From Clostridia bacterium (lineage in GTDB: Bacteria > Bacillota_A > Clostridia > Oscillospirales > Acutalibacteraceae): 12,307 bases of DNA. The translations under genes and the position numbers were made by a program. The stretch spans positions 1 to 12,307 of the forward strand of contig JAILQN010000008.1 in NCBI GenBank assembly GCA_024699005.1. The letters are read 5' to 3'. This document shows positions 1-7,629 of this stretch, in pieces (the stretch's first letter is position 1; every line of letters starts with the position of its first letter). Under the pieces are notes generated by a model. The model was given only the letters and a program-made list of their open reading frames with translations. It had not been told where the DNA came from and did no database searches.

Positions 1-15
1 CTGACGGCCGGAGCA

Positions 16-729
16 ATGAAAAAGAAGCTTATCGCCACCGATTTCGACGGCACGCTTTATATCAACGGGCGTATTGCCGGTGAGACCCGGCGCGCGATAG
101 ACGACTGGCGCGCCGCGGGCGGATATTTCGGCGTGGTGACCGGGCGCGGGATCGATTTTTACGACACCGCGAAAGAGCAGGGGCTGCCGTTCGACTACCT
201 GATCGTATATAACGGCTCGCTGATCGTCTCGCAGGACAAAACCGTTCTGTATGAATCTCTCATTCCCGCAGACATTTTCGCCGCGCTTGAAAAAGCGATG
301 GCGGCGTACACCGATATCGAAAGCTTTTCGGAAAGCGACGGGACGCCCCGGCATCATTATTACGCGACCTTCCCGACTGCGGAAAGAGCCCTTCAGGTCA
401 GAGAAGAGCTCCTGCCGGTTTTCGGGGACAAGGTGAGCATTTTCGTCAACGGACCGCATATAAATATCGGGAATAAAGGTACCGGAAAAGCGCAGGGGGT
501 TTCGTTCGTCCTGCGCTGCTTCGGTCTTCCGGACGACGGCGCGGCCGTCGTGGGCGACGATTACAACGACCTTGAAATGATTCTCGTCCACAACGGATGG
601 GCGGTGGAGAGCGGGAAACCCGAAGTTGTTTCGAAAGCGCCCCACACCTGCGAAAGCGTCGGCGGGCTGATCCGTTTTTTAGGCGAACAGCGGACAGCGA
701 ACAGCAAACAGTTGACAGCGCGCGATTAA
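16..729 (+). CDS. Cof-like HAD-IIB family phosphatase
   Basis: Cytoplasmic Mg-dependent phosphatase of the haloacid dehalogenase superfamily, Cof/HAD-IIB type. These enzymes usually hydrolyse small phosphorylated metabolites such as sugar phosphates; the substrate cannot be read from sequence. All four motifs are visible in the 237 residues: the nucleophile motif DFDGT (D9, D11), T42 in VVTGRG, K154 in NKGTGK, and GDDYND at 180-185. The protein is slightly shorter than typical Cof proteins (about 260-290), with a small cap between motifs II and III. The ATG at 16 is chosen because it puts D9 at the usual distance from the N-terminus; GGAG at 10-13 lies only 2 nt upstream, so translation may be coupled to a gene left of the window. 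The last ~13 residues (from Q225) are encoded by the heptamer array at 687-721 and look like a repeat-derived tail rather than part of the fold. Confidence 0.93.
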   Translation: MKKKLIATDFDGTLYINGRIAGETRRAIDDWRAAGGYFGVVTGRGIDFYDTAKEQGLPFDYLIVYNGSLIVSQDKTVLYESLIPADIFAALEKAMAAYTDIESFSESDGTPRHHYYATFPTAERALQVREELLPVFGDKVSIFVNGPHINIGNKGTGKAQGVSFVLRCFGLPDDGAAVVGDDYNDLEMILVHNGWAVESGKPEVVSKAPHTCESVGGLIRFLGEQRTANSKQLTARD

Positions 730-890
730 GACACAAAATTCAGTAAGAGTATACCGCGCGTATATTTCCGACATAATCAGAATAATATGAAATAATACTT
801 GTTATCTCTCGTCTTATCACATTCGCGCGGTACCTGTGGAATGATGCCGTTATCCCGGCCGCGCGCTGTTCGCTGTTCACTGTATGCTGT
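687..890. repeat. Inverted pair of heptamer-repeat arrays (element 1), filling the gap between the HAD and phosphoesterase genes
   Basis: The left array, 687-721, is five consecutive 7-bp units of form ACAGNNN (ACAGCGG, ACAGCGA, ACAGCAA, ACAGTTG, ACAGCGC). The right array, 863-890, is four units in inverse orientation; reverse-complemented they read ACAGCAT, ACAGTGA, ACAGCGA, ACAGCGC. Between them are an AT-rich core (about 761-805) and a perfect 9-bp inverted repeat (TACCGCGCG at 752-760, CGCGCGGTA at 824-832). The left array is translated as the end of the HAD protein. No T-tract follows either arm, so this is not a normal intrinsic terminator. The gap 730-935 holds no gene and no promoter I can assign with confidence. 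It could be a small mobile or spreading repeat element or a structured 3'/5' UTR; the function is unknown. Confidence 0.7.
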
Positions 891-935
891 TCCCGGCTGC
901 CTTTCATCTCTGCACATTTTAAAGGAGAACACAGA

Positions 936-2285
936 ATGAAACCCTATACCTTCTACGTCATCACCGATCTTCATTTCTTTAAAAATTCTCTCGGCGCATA
1001 CGGCGAGGAGTATGAGCGCAGTATGGATTTCCAGCAGAAATGCTTTGCGGAGACTCAGGCGATAAACCAGGCGGTCTTCGATTGGCTGGCTCAGGCGGAC
1101 GACGCCGATACGGTGCTTATCGCCGGCGACCTTACCTACTGGGGCGAAAAGGAGAGTCACAGGGAACTCCTTAGAATAATGGATGATTTCCGGGCAAAGT
1201 CCGGCAAGCGCGTTCTTCTTGTCACTGCCGGACACGACTTCGACAGGGACGGCCATTCTTATGACGATAAGGGAAAGCACCCCGTAGAAGGTACGAAATT
1301 CTCCGATCTTTACGATTTTTACAAAGACTACGGCTATTCTGACGCGATCGAATTCAACAGGGAGCATCTGTCCTACGTCGCGCAGCTGACCGAGGGCGTG
1401 CGTCTTCTTGTGATCTGCAACGATATCGACGGGCAGAGGAACGCTCCTTACGACGATGAGTTCTTCGCCTGGATCGGGGCTCAGGCGAAGCGGGCGCAGG
1501 AGGACGGGCAGATGATGATCGCCATGGAGCACTATCCGGTGCTGCCGGGGCAGCCGATCTTTTATCTGTTCGAGGACGCACGGGAGGAAGACGCGGAAAG
1601 GCTCGTCAGTATCCTCGCAGACAACGGCGTGCATCTGATCTTTACGGGACATATGCACAATCAGAGCATAAACCTTGCCGTTACCGAAAAGGGCAATAAG
1701 TTTTACGACGTCTGTACCGGCGCCACGGTCGCCACTCCCGCGTTTATCCGCAGAGTGACCGTAGAGGACGCGGATACCGTAAAGATAGAGAGCATCCCGG
1801 TCCCGGAGTTCGACTGGGACAAGCACGGCCTGACCGGCAGGGAGTATATACAGGTGCAGTTTGATAAAATGCTCCGCTCTTACGCCGACGCCATGCAGAA
1901 CGATCCCCGGCGCTTCATGGGCAAGCTCGGCATCAAACCGTCGCCGAAGCTCGATAAGATCATCCCGGTAATCGGGCGGCGTCTTTCGAAGCTTACCCTG
2001 GGCGGGTTAGCACACCTGCTTCTGACGCACGCGGACAGGGAAGTAAAAGATATCCGCTTCGTGGATTTCGCCGTAGACATGGTGCGGGCTATTTTTGAGG
2101 GAAATCAGCCTTATAAGGAGGGCACTCCCGCCGGCGACACTCTGCTGCGTATCTTCAAACGCCTGCGTCCGTTTGTGAAAACGCTCAAAGGCACTCAGGG
2201 AGAAACGCTCGACTTTTACGATATCATGAAAAACACGGTGGGGAACTACGGGATCGACGATTATGATGCAATACTAAAATTGTAA
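936..2285 (+). CDS. Calcineurin-like metallophosphoesterase, cytoplasmic
   Basis: Putative dinuclear-metal phosphoesterase of 449 residues; the substrate is unknown. The phosphoesterase motifs occur in order: D11-x-H13 (ITDLHFF), G64-D65 (AGDLTYW), AGHD at 98-101, H199 (MEHYP) and GHMH at 238-241. The third motif is normally GNH(D/E); here the metal-bridging Asn position is Gly (G99), while H100 and D101 remain. Residues 1 to about 290 are the catalytic domain. The remaining ~160 residues are a mostly helical C-terminal region, rich in Arg/Lys around 325-365, that I do not recognise. There is no signal peptide or membrane segment, so it should be cytoplasmic. The start is supported by AAAGGAG at 921-927, 8 nt before the ATG. 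It follows the HAD gene after 206 bp that hold the heptamer element, and it is followed by a promoter and then a terminator. Confidence 0.88.
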   Translation: MKPYTFYVITDLHFFKNSLGAYGEEYERSMDFQQKCFAETQAINQAVFDWLAQADDADTVLIAGDLTYWGEKESHRELLRIMDDFRAKSGKRVLLVTAGHDFDRDGHSYDDKGKHPVEGTKFSDLYDFYKDYGYSDAIEFNREHLSYVAQLTEGVRLLVICNDIDGQRNAPYDDEFFAWIGAQAKRAQEDGQMMIAMEHYPVLPGQPIFYLFEDAREEDAERLVSILADNGVHLIFTGHMHNQSINLAVTEKGNKFYDVCTGATVATPAFIRRVTVEDADTVKIESIPVPEFDWDKHGLTGREYIQVQFDKMLRSYADAMQNDPRRFMGKLGIKPSPKLDKIIPVIGRRLSKLTLGGLAHLLLTHADREVKDIRFVDFAVDMVRAIFEGNQPYKEGTPAGDTLLRIFKRLRPFVKTLKGTQGETLDFYDIMKNTVGNYGIDDYDAILKL

Positions 2286-2292
2286 TTAACTA

Positions 2293-2321
2293 TTGCAATT
2301 ATATACAAACTCCTGTATAAT
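2293..2321 (+). promoter_or_regulatory. Sigma-70/SigA-type promoter for the transporter-LRR operon
   Basis: A -35 box TTGCAA (2293-2298, 4/6 to consensus) is separated by exactly 17 bp from a perfect -10 box TATAAT (2316-2321). It lies in AT-rich DNA directly after the stop codon of the phosphoesterase gene. Initiation is expected near 2328. A small imperfect inverted repeat, CAGG/CCTG, overlaps the predicted start region (about 2326-2341). Confidence 0.7.
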
Positions 2322-2348
2322 GATTCAGGTAATTTAGCCTGATTTGAC

Positions 2349-2388
2349 AAAAGAGAGTCGATTTGGGTCCGGCTCTCTTTTTATTTTC
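2349..2388 (+). terminator. Intrinsic terminator / putative attenuator upstream of transporter A
   Basis: The arms 2349-2360 (AAAAGAGAGTCG) and 2370-2381 (CGGCTCTCTTTT) form a 12-bp stem with one G-U pair around a 9-nt loop, and the run TTTTTATTTT (2378-2387) overlaps and follows the right arm. This is a textbook Rho-independent terminator. It can end transcripts from the phosphoesterase gene. It also lies about 20 nt after the predicted start of the 2293-2321 promoter and 21 nt before the transporter start codon. With no room for another promoter after it, the downstream operon must be transcribed through it. Confidence 0.8.
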
Positions 2389-2409
2389 AAAAGAAACGGA
2401 GTGATTTGC

Positions 2410-4191
2410 TTGGCAGGTGACATACTGTCCAAACTCAGGAGCTTCGCTCATGAAGTGAAAACTCACTGGTCGGCGCCCGCGGAAGGGAATTACGTTCCCT
2501 ACAAGGAATACAAGGACATCTTCATTGGCGTCGGCTCCAACTACGCCGGCTCAAAGACGCTCGAATATATCGCCTTTGCCGCGTCGTGCTACCTGATGAT
2601 GTACCACTACAAGCTGCCGTACCTCACGTTTTCCGTGATCGGTATAATCAATATGCCTTTAGGGTATATCTGGACGCTTATATGGTGGTTCGTCTGCGAC
2701 AACCTGGGCTTTATTGAGAAGAAAACGGAGCGCAGACTGTACGGACTGTATTTCGCGCTGATAATCATAGGGCTTACCCTGATATTCGCGCCGGTCAGCA
2801 TGCTGTTCAACCAGAGCGGCGCGTTCGTGACGTACCTCAACTCGCTTGAGGGGATATCGTGCGCCTCCGCGTTCAAGATACTGGGCACCCATATCCTTTA
2901 TAACGGCTGGGTCGGCGCCCGCAACATCTTCTGGCGTAAGCGTCTCGTGCCGAAATTCGGCAGATATAAATACAGTCTTTACTGTGACTTTGTCCCGAAA
3001 TGCGTGATGGTCGTGCTGATAGGCTGGCTTCCGATTTACAACATCCCGGACGTCGTCACCAGGGTCTGGATGGCGAACCTGCTATTCGCGTGCTACAACG
3101 TGTTCGGTTTTGCAAACAACCTTGAAATGTGCACCCAGAACTGTTCGCCCAACAACCGTGAGCGCATCATGGTACGTACCTATCCGATCAAGCTGTCGCA
3201 CCTGGCGTGGAGCATTATGGCCATCATTCTGCCCGCCATCATCGGCAAGCTGCCGGGCAAGTGGGAAGATATCAATATCTTCCGCTACGTCATCCCCATT
3301 ACATTCATCACCTTTGCAACGCTGACCATGATATTCGCCGGGCGGATAAAGGAGAGGATACCTCAGCCGCCGCTTGAGAAGAAGGTCCAGATAGACTTCT
3401 GGAGCGGCATGTTCGGTGTTATGCGGAACAAATACAAATGGATAAAGACAGTGGTCGGGCTGCTGGACGCCCTGGGCAACGGTATGCTGGCGTTCACGAC
3501 GGTCCTTTACCTCTACACGTTCCGGTTGAGCGGTCTGACCTATTCGCTCATCGTCGCACTCGTATCGTTCGCGGGCACTCCGCCGGATTTCTTCACCCCG
3601 TTCTTCATGAAGAGGTTCTCGTATAAGCAGATGATGATCTTCTTCCAGTTGACGCGCGCTCTGGGCAACGCGGTAATAGTCGTGGTCCTGACCACGATGG
3701 GGGATCATCTGCAGCTTTGCGGTATTGTATGCGTCGTAGTGCTGATCCTTATGGAAGTCTGCAAAACCGTGCCGGTTTCGTTCGATCACGATATGGATAT
3801 CAGGATCAACGACTATCAGATGTATCTGTCGGGCGAAAGACTGGAGAGCTTCTCCGGTGTGTTCGGCTGGTTCACGGGCCCCATCACCTCGTTCGTCGGG
3901 CTTATTATACCGCTGCTGCTGCTGCGGTACGGCTTCAACTCCAATTGGGACGTTCTGTTTGTGGACGCGTCGAGGGTCAAGATCATAGTTATCCCGCTTA
4001 TTTTCGATATCGTGGGCTACGTTCTCATGACGATCCCGTATTTCTTCTGGGATTATACCGACGAGAAGCAGAACAAGGTCGTCGCGGTGCTGCGCCGCCG
4101 TGAGGAGGTCATGAACGCCCGCTTTGAAAAAGAAAAGGCTGCTGCCGCAGGCGCAGACCTTCCTGCCGGGGAGGTGAGCGCGAATGAGTAA
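2410..4191 (+). CDS. GPH/MFS_2-family transporter A (first of a divergent pair)
   Basis: Polytopic inner-membrane transporter of the glycoside-pentoside-hexuronide (MelB-like, MFS_2) type, 593 residues, with about 12 hydrophobic segments. The substrate is unknown. Family features are the motif DIRINDYQMYLSGERLES (463-480), matching the DIRDYQQY-TGER motif of the neighbouring transporter, and the end of the last helix, PYFFWDYTDEKQ, matching PYFFYDFTERRQ there. The start is taken as TTG at 2410. It has GGAG at 2398-2401, 8 nt upstream, and gives an N-terminus that aligns in length with the paralogue (VKTHW near 16-20). The longer frame from TTG 2344 would translate through the terminator hairpin and is unlikely. 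The usual GPH loop motif RxGKxRP is degenerate (EKKTERR, 103-109), and helix 2 (78-96) carries no Asp or Glu. The gene overlaps the LRR gene by 8 nt. Confidence 0.85.
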   Translation: MAGDILSKLRSFAHEVKTHWSAPAEGNYVPYKEYKDIFIGVGSNYAGSKTLEYIAFAASCYLMMYHYKLPYLTFSVIGIINMPLGYIWTLIWWFVCDNLGFIEKKTERRLYGLYFALIIIGLTLIFAPVSMLFNQSGAFVTYLNSLEGISCASAFKILGTHILYNGWVGARNIFWRKRLVPKFGRYKYSLYCDFVPKCVMVVLIGWLPIYNIPDVVTRVWMANLLFACYNVFGFANNLEMCTQNCSPNNRERIMVRTYPIKLSHLAWSIMAIILPAIIGKLPGKWEDINIFRYVIPITFITFATLTMIFAGRIKERIPQPPLEKKVQIDFWSGMFGVMRNKYKWIKTVVGLLDALGNGMLAFTTVLYLYTFRLSGLTYSLIVALVSFAGTPPDFFTPFFMKRFSYKQMMIFFQLTRALGNAVIVVVLTTMGDHLQLCGIVCVVVLILMEVCKTVPVSFDHDMDIRINDYQMYLSGERLESFSGVFGWFTGPITSFVGLIIPLLLLRYGFNSNWDVLFVDASRVKIIVIPLIFDIVGYVLMTIPYFFWDYTDEKQNKVVAVLRRREEVMNARFEKEKAAAAGADLPAGEVSANE

Positions 4192-5329
4192 GAAGGAGAA
4201 AAAGCAGAAGCGCAACCTGTTGGCGGATCAGTCGCAATATGAAGAGTATAAAAATTCCATACCCGAAGACGAGATCTGGACCTATAAGATCGACGGCCTG
4301 CAGGAGCCGCACATCAGCAAGACGTTTGACAACGCCCGCACGAAGAAGATAATCGTCGTGATCACGCTCGTTATCGCCATCGGAATCGCAATGTTCTTCT
4401 CCGTCCGCGTGGTGCATAACGAAACCTTTAAATATCAGGAGCTCCCCGACGGCACCTATGAGCTTGTCAAATTCTCAAATCCCGGCGATATAACGGAAAT
4501 TACGGTGGATTTTGCAGATAACGACCCGGATAAACCGATAAGCGTCATACATGAATACGCCTTCAACTGCGACGAGAAGATCACGAAGATCTCCATCGGC
4601 AAAGACGTGCGCGAGATCGCCGGCAACTCGATCTACTCCTGCTATTCGCTGAAGGAGATCGAAGTCGACCCGCAGAACGAGGCTTATATGTCGGACGACG
4701 GCGTGCTGTATGACAAGGATCAGACCGTCCTTATCACTTACCCGATAGACCGCGATCTTTACCTGCGCGAGAAGTACGGCTACGACAAACAGTACTGGCC
4801 GGAGGACCCGGAATACGACGACGCGTACCTTGAAAAGATAAACACCTACAAAGTGCCCGAGACCGTCAGGACGATAGGCATGCTGGCTTTCAATTATTCC
4901 GAGCTGTTCCGCATCTATCTGCCGGAGGGCCTTGAGACCATCGAAACCATGGCGTTCTTCCGCAACTGGCATATAGAGGACTATTATACCTACGACGGCG
5001 ATACGGTCTACCCGTCTCTGCCGGAGAGCCTTAAAACCATCGGTTCCGACGCGTTCAACTCCAATCAGCAGGTCGGTTATATTTTCATTCCCGCCTCTGT
5101 CACAGAGATCGGCCATCACGCGTTCTGGAATGCTGCCTATAAAGAGGACGGCGAGCTTAAGGGAATAAACGTCGTGAACGTCGCCCGGTCGGTGGAGGAC
5201 TTCAATGCGGACGTCGTGACCGGCGACCTCTGGACCGGTCAGTATGACAAGGGCGCGTTCCCGAGAAATATACCGGTCAATTACTCGGCAGTCAGGCTGA
5301 GTCTTGAGGAATACGAAGAAAAAGGATGA
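4184..5329 (+). CDS. Membrane-anchored BspA-type leucine-rich repeat (LRR_5) protein
   Basis: A 381-residue single-pass membrane protein. Residues 1-55 are highly charged and probably cytoplasmic; 56-73 form one hydrophobic helix (IIVVITLVIAIGIAMFF); the rest should be outside the cell. The outer part has BspA/LRR_5 repeats: one around 119-145, the hallmark block at 157-187 (D-x-x-N-x-x-Y-x-S-x-DGVLY-DKD ending TYP), one around LPEGLETI, and one around LPESLKTIGSDAF...FIPASVTEIGHHAF. Such domains usually bind proteins or surfaces and are not enzymes. The inside-in orientation is inferred from the Lys/Arg-rich stretch before the helix. Translation is coupled to transporter A by an 8-nt overlap, with GGGGAGGTG at 4168-4176 as ribosome binding site. 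Lying between two transporter genes, it is a plausible accessory or recognition subunit; no partner has been shown. Confidence 0.87.
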   Translation: MSKKEKKQKRNLLADQSQYEEYKNSIPEDEIWTYKIDGLQEPHISKTFDNARTKKIIVVITLVIAIGIAMFFSVRVVHNETFKYQELPDGTYELVKFSNPGDITEITVDFADNDPDKPISVIHEYAFNCDEKITKISIGKDVREIAGNSIYSCYSLKEIEVDPQNEAYMSDDGVLYDKDQTVLITYPIDRDLYLREKYGYDKQYWPEDPEYDDAYLEKINTYKVPETVRTIGMLAFNYSELFRIYLPEGLETIETMAFFRNWHIEDYYTYDGDTVYPSLPESLKTIGSDAFNSNQQVGYIFIPASVTEIGHHAFWNAAYKEDGELKGINVVNVARSVEDFNADVVTGDLWTGQYDKGAFPRNIPVNYSAVRLSLEEYEEKG

Positions 5330-5358
5330 CCCGGCGTACAGATCCGCTGATTCTGTAA
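5326..5358 (+). other. Possible 10-codon coupling ORF between LRR and transporter B genes
   Basis: An ATG at 5326 overlaps the LRR gene's stop codon as ATGA and opens a 10-codon frame (MTRRTDPLIL) that ends at TAA 5356-5358, only 9 nt before the ATG of transporter B. Transporter B has no recognisable Shine-Dalgarno sequence, so ribosomes leaving the LRR gene could reinitiate through this mini-ORF. AAAAAGG lies directly before the mini-ORF start, too close for an ideal site. This is a weak call based on position only. Confidence 0.2.
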
Positions 5359-5367
5359 TATCAGATT

Positions 5368-7629
5368 ATGGCTGTAAAAGAACTGCCCGTCAAAGCCCGG
5401 GCGCTTGCGAAAAACGTTAAAACCTACTGGCATGTGCCGCCCAAAGGGCGGTATATGACTTTTAAGGAGATAGGCGCCTACGCCTTCGGCGGCATAGGCT
5501 CCTATATTCTTATGATGCTGGGGTCGAACCTGCTTGTCGGCACCACCAATATGATCGTCGGCGGCGCCATAGGCGTCGGCGCCATGGATATGTACGTCCT
5601 GTACCTCATCTCCACTCTTGCCGGCATCCCGCTCACTGGGCTGCGCGCCAATATGATCGACAACAGCCGCGCCAGGGGAGGCAAATACAGACCGTACCTT
5701 ATCACGATGGGTCTGCCGACTGCGATTATCGCCATCGCTTACGTCTGGTTTCCGTACGACTGGCTGTATACCGTCATGCACGGGCAGCTTTTCGGCAGAG
5801 ACAGCGCCTACGTGGTCAAGTGCGCCGTCGTACTGCTGTTCAATTTCGGACTGCAGTTCTTCTACTGGTTCTTCTGCGACGCTTATACCAACCTTATCCA
5901 CGTGCTGTCGCCCGATACACAGGAGCGTACGGACGTGCTGGCTGTGAAGTCGATCGTTTACTCCATGGGACCGTCCATAATGAACGTTGTGATGCCTCTT
6001 GCCGCTCAGTTCATCGCGAACAACAATATGTACGACATCCGCGTCTACCGTTATACCTATCCGGTCCTCGCGGTGATCGGTTTCGCCCTGACGGCGGTGG
6101 TTTACGCCAATACTACCGAAAAGATAGTACAGGCGCGCACGCACACGATACAGATAAGATTCTCTGACGCCCTGCGCGAGGTGGCGAAGAACAAATATTT
6201 CTGGATAATCGCCCTTGCCGGCTGGCTGGGCTTTCTTGAGAGTTCCTACGGCAATATCATACAGTGGTCCTATTCCTACGGGCACACCTGCACGGGGGCA
6301 CAGCTGGCGCTTATTCAGACGCTTACAGGCAACGCCTCGCTTTGGGGCATGCTGCTGGCGCCGATATGCATCCGCAAATGGGGTAAGAAGAAAGTCCTTA
6401 TCGGCGTAAACTTTCTTAACGTCGTATTCATTCTGGCGATGCGCGCGAATATCGAGTCGATAGTCTGGATCTCCGTCTGCGTATATTTCAACTGGATGGT
6501 CGGCGCGTTCGAACAGATAACCACCCCGGCTATACAGGCGGATATCCGCGATTATCAGCAGTACCGCACGGGGGAGAGGATAGACGGCATGTTCGCCGCC
6601 GTGGGCACCATCGGCAATATCGTCACCATGATCACCTCCGGCGTGCTGCCCGCAGTGCAGACACACTACGGCATCTACGACGGCAACGGTTACGCCTCGC
6701 CCTTCGATATCCTGGACGTGACCACCGGCGAACCGGGACTGCTCTGGAAGCTGATGAACGCGCTTGTTCTGATGGCGGCTCTCGGCGCGTTCCTGAATAT
6801 GGTGCCGTACTTCTTCTACGACTTTACAGAGCGCAGGCAGAAGGCGGTTATCACGGTACTCAAGCTGCGCGCGATGTTTGAGGACTACGCCAACGACGCC
6901 CTTCCGGACGATCGCCTGAAAGAAGGCGTAGAGATAATCCGCAGCGCGGAAAAGACTCTTGAGAACCCGACGGAGATCGATCCTGCGGCGAAGGGCAAGG
7001 CGAAGAAGGCGCAGCGGACGGCTCAGGATGATTACTTTATCGCGGAGTTCGTGATGAAGGAGCTCAACAAGTTCACCGATCCGGTCTGTATAGAGGAAGC
7101 GGAGATCTACACCGATATTTACGGGCAGGGGCTCGAAGGTATCGCGGCTTCGGATTACGACGAACTGAAAGCCGGGCTCAGGGCTGCCAAAGCGCTCCCG
7201 AAAGGGACCGAAAGCGAACGGGAACTGCGTAAATTCAAAATAGAACTTGCAAGGGACAGACTGTCGGCGCAGCGTAATTATCAGAAACATTTTGCGGCGG
7301 GTTCGGCCTTTGCCGAGCCTGATATGGCGGAGCTGACTGCCCTGTTTGACAAAGAGGATGCTTTGAATGAAAAAATCGCGGCTCAGGTAAAAGCCGACGC
7401 CGAAACACGCAAAAAAGGCGGCAAACCTGATAAATCAGTCGTCAGAGGAATGACGGAGGAAATGAAACGGGTTCGCAGTGCGGAGAAAGATTTCTCCGAT
7501 AACTATGCCCGTTTCAACCGCGCCGCCAAGCCCTGGCGCGACGCCCGCAGATTCCTGAAAATGAAAGAGAACTACGCCGGACGCGATGCCCTTGCGGCAA
7601 GGTACGATGAATTGATGGATGAAGTATAA
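5368..7629 (+). CDS. GPH/MFS_2-family transporter B with a long soluble C-terminal extension
   Basis: A 753-residue protein. Residues 1 to ~488 are a 12-helix GPH-type transporter with the loop motif RARGGKYRPYL (101-111) and the DIRDYQQYRTGER motif (392-404). Substrate and coupling ion are unknown. Helix 2 (about 78-97) lacks the two Asp residues that form the cation site in MelB. The N-terminus (VKTYW, KGRYMTFKE) resembles transporter A (VKTHW, EGNYVPYKE), so the two are diverged paralogues. Residues 489-753 are a highly charged, Lys/Glu/Ala-rich, helical extension that is probably cytoplasmic; typical GPH proteins are about 450-500 residues and end here. I do not recognise this domain. The start ATG has no clear ribosome binding site, so translation probably depends on coupling to the LRR gene 38 nt upstream. 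The 3' end overlaps the metallopeptidase gene by 11 nt. Confidence 0.86.
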   Translation: MAVKELPVKARALAKNVKTYWHVPPKGRYMTFKEIGAYAFGGIGSYILMMLGSNLLVGTTNMIVGGAIGVGAMDMYVLYLISTLAGIPLTGLRANMIDNSRARGGKYRPYLITMGLPTAIIAIAYVWFPYDWLYTVMHGQLFGRDSAYVVKCAVVLLFNFGLQFFYWFFCDAYTNLIHVLSPDTQERTDVLAVKSIVYSMGPSIMNVVMPLAAQFIANNNMYDIRVYRYTYPVLAVIGFALTAVVYANTTEKIVQARTHTIQIRFSDALREVAKNKYFWIIALAGWLGFLESSYGNIIQWSYSYGHTCTGAQLALIQTLTGNASLWGMLLAPICIRKWGKKKVLIGVNFLNVVFILAMRANIESIVWISVCVYFNWMVGAFEQITTPAIQADIRDYQQYRTGERIDGMFAAVGTIGNIVTMITSGVLPAVQTHYGIYDGNGYASPFDILDVTTGEPGLLWKLMNALVLMAALGAFLNMVPYFFYDFTERRQKAVITVLKLRAMFEDYANDALPDDRLKEGVEIIRSAEKTLENPTEIDPAAKGKAKKAQRTAQDDYFIAEFVMKELNKFTDPVCIEEAEIYTDIYGQGLEGIAASDYDELKAGLRAAKALPKGTESERELRKFKIELARDRLSAQRNYQKHFAAGSAFAEPDMAELTALFDKEDALNEKIAAQVKADAETRKKGGKPDKSVVRGMTEEMKRVRSAEKDFSDNYARFNRAAKPWRDARRFLKMKENYAGRDALAARYDELMDEV

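Noticed and set aside
762..805. Promoter for the metallophosphoesterase gene in the AT-rich core of element 1
   Set aside because: Several -10-like hexamers (CATAAT, TAATAT, AATAAT) are present but none has a convincing -35 at 16-18 bp.
687..890. Possible CRISPR array or intrinsic terminator
   Set aside because: Units are 7 bp with no spacers and occur as inverted arms; no T-tract follows the arms.
2344..2409. Upstream extension of transporter A to the TTG at 2344
   Set aside because: It would encode 22 extra residues through the terminator stem, has no ribosome binding site, and does not match the N-terminus of the paralogue; TTG 2410 has GGAG at the right distance.
3082..4215. 377-residue minus-strand frame opposite transporter A
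   Set aside because: It is antisense to clear transmembrane coding sequence, with charged, motif-free translation.
5281..7290. 669-residue open frame on the minus strand, antisense to transporter B
   Set aside because: It lies wholly opposite a well-supported transporter gene, has low-complexity His/Arg/Asp-rich translation with no recognisable motif, and is explained by the codon bias of the real gene.
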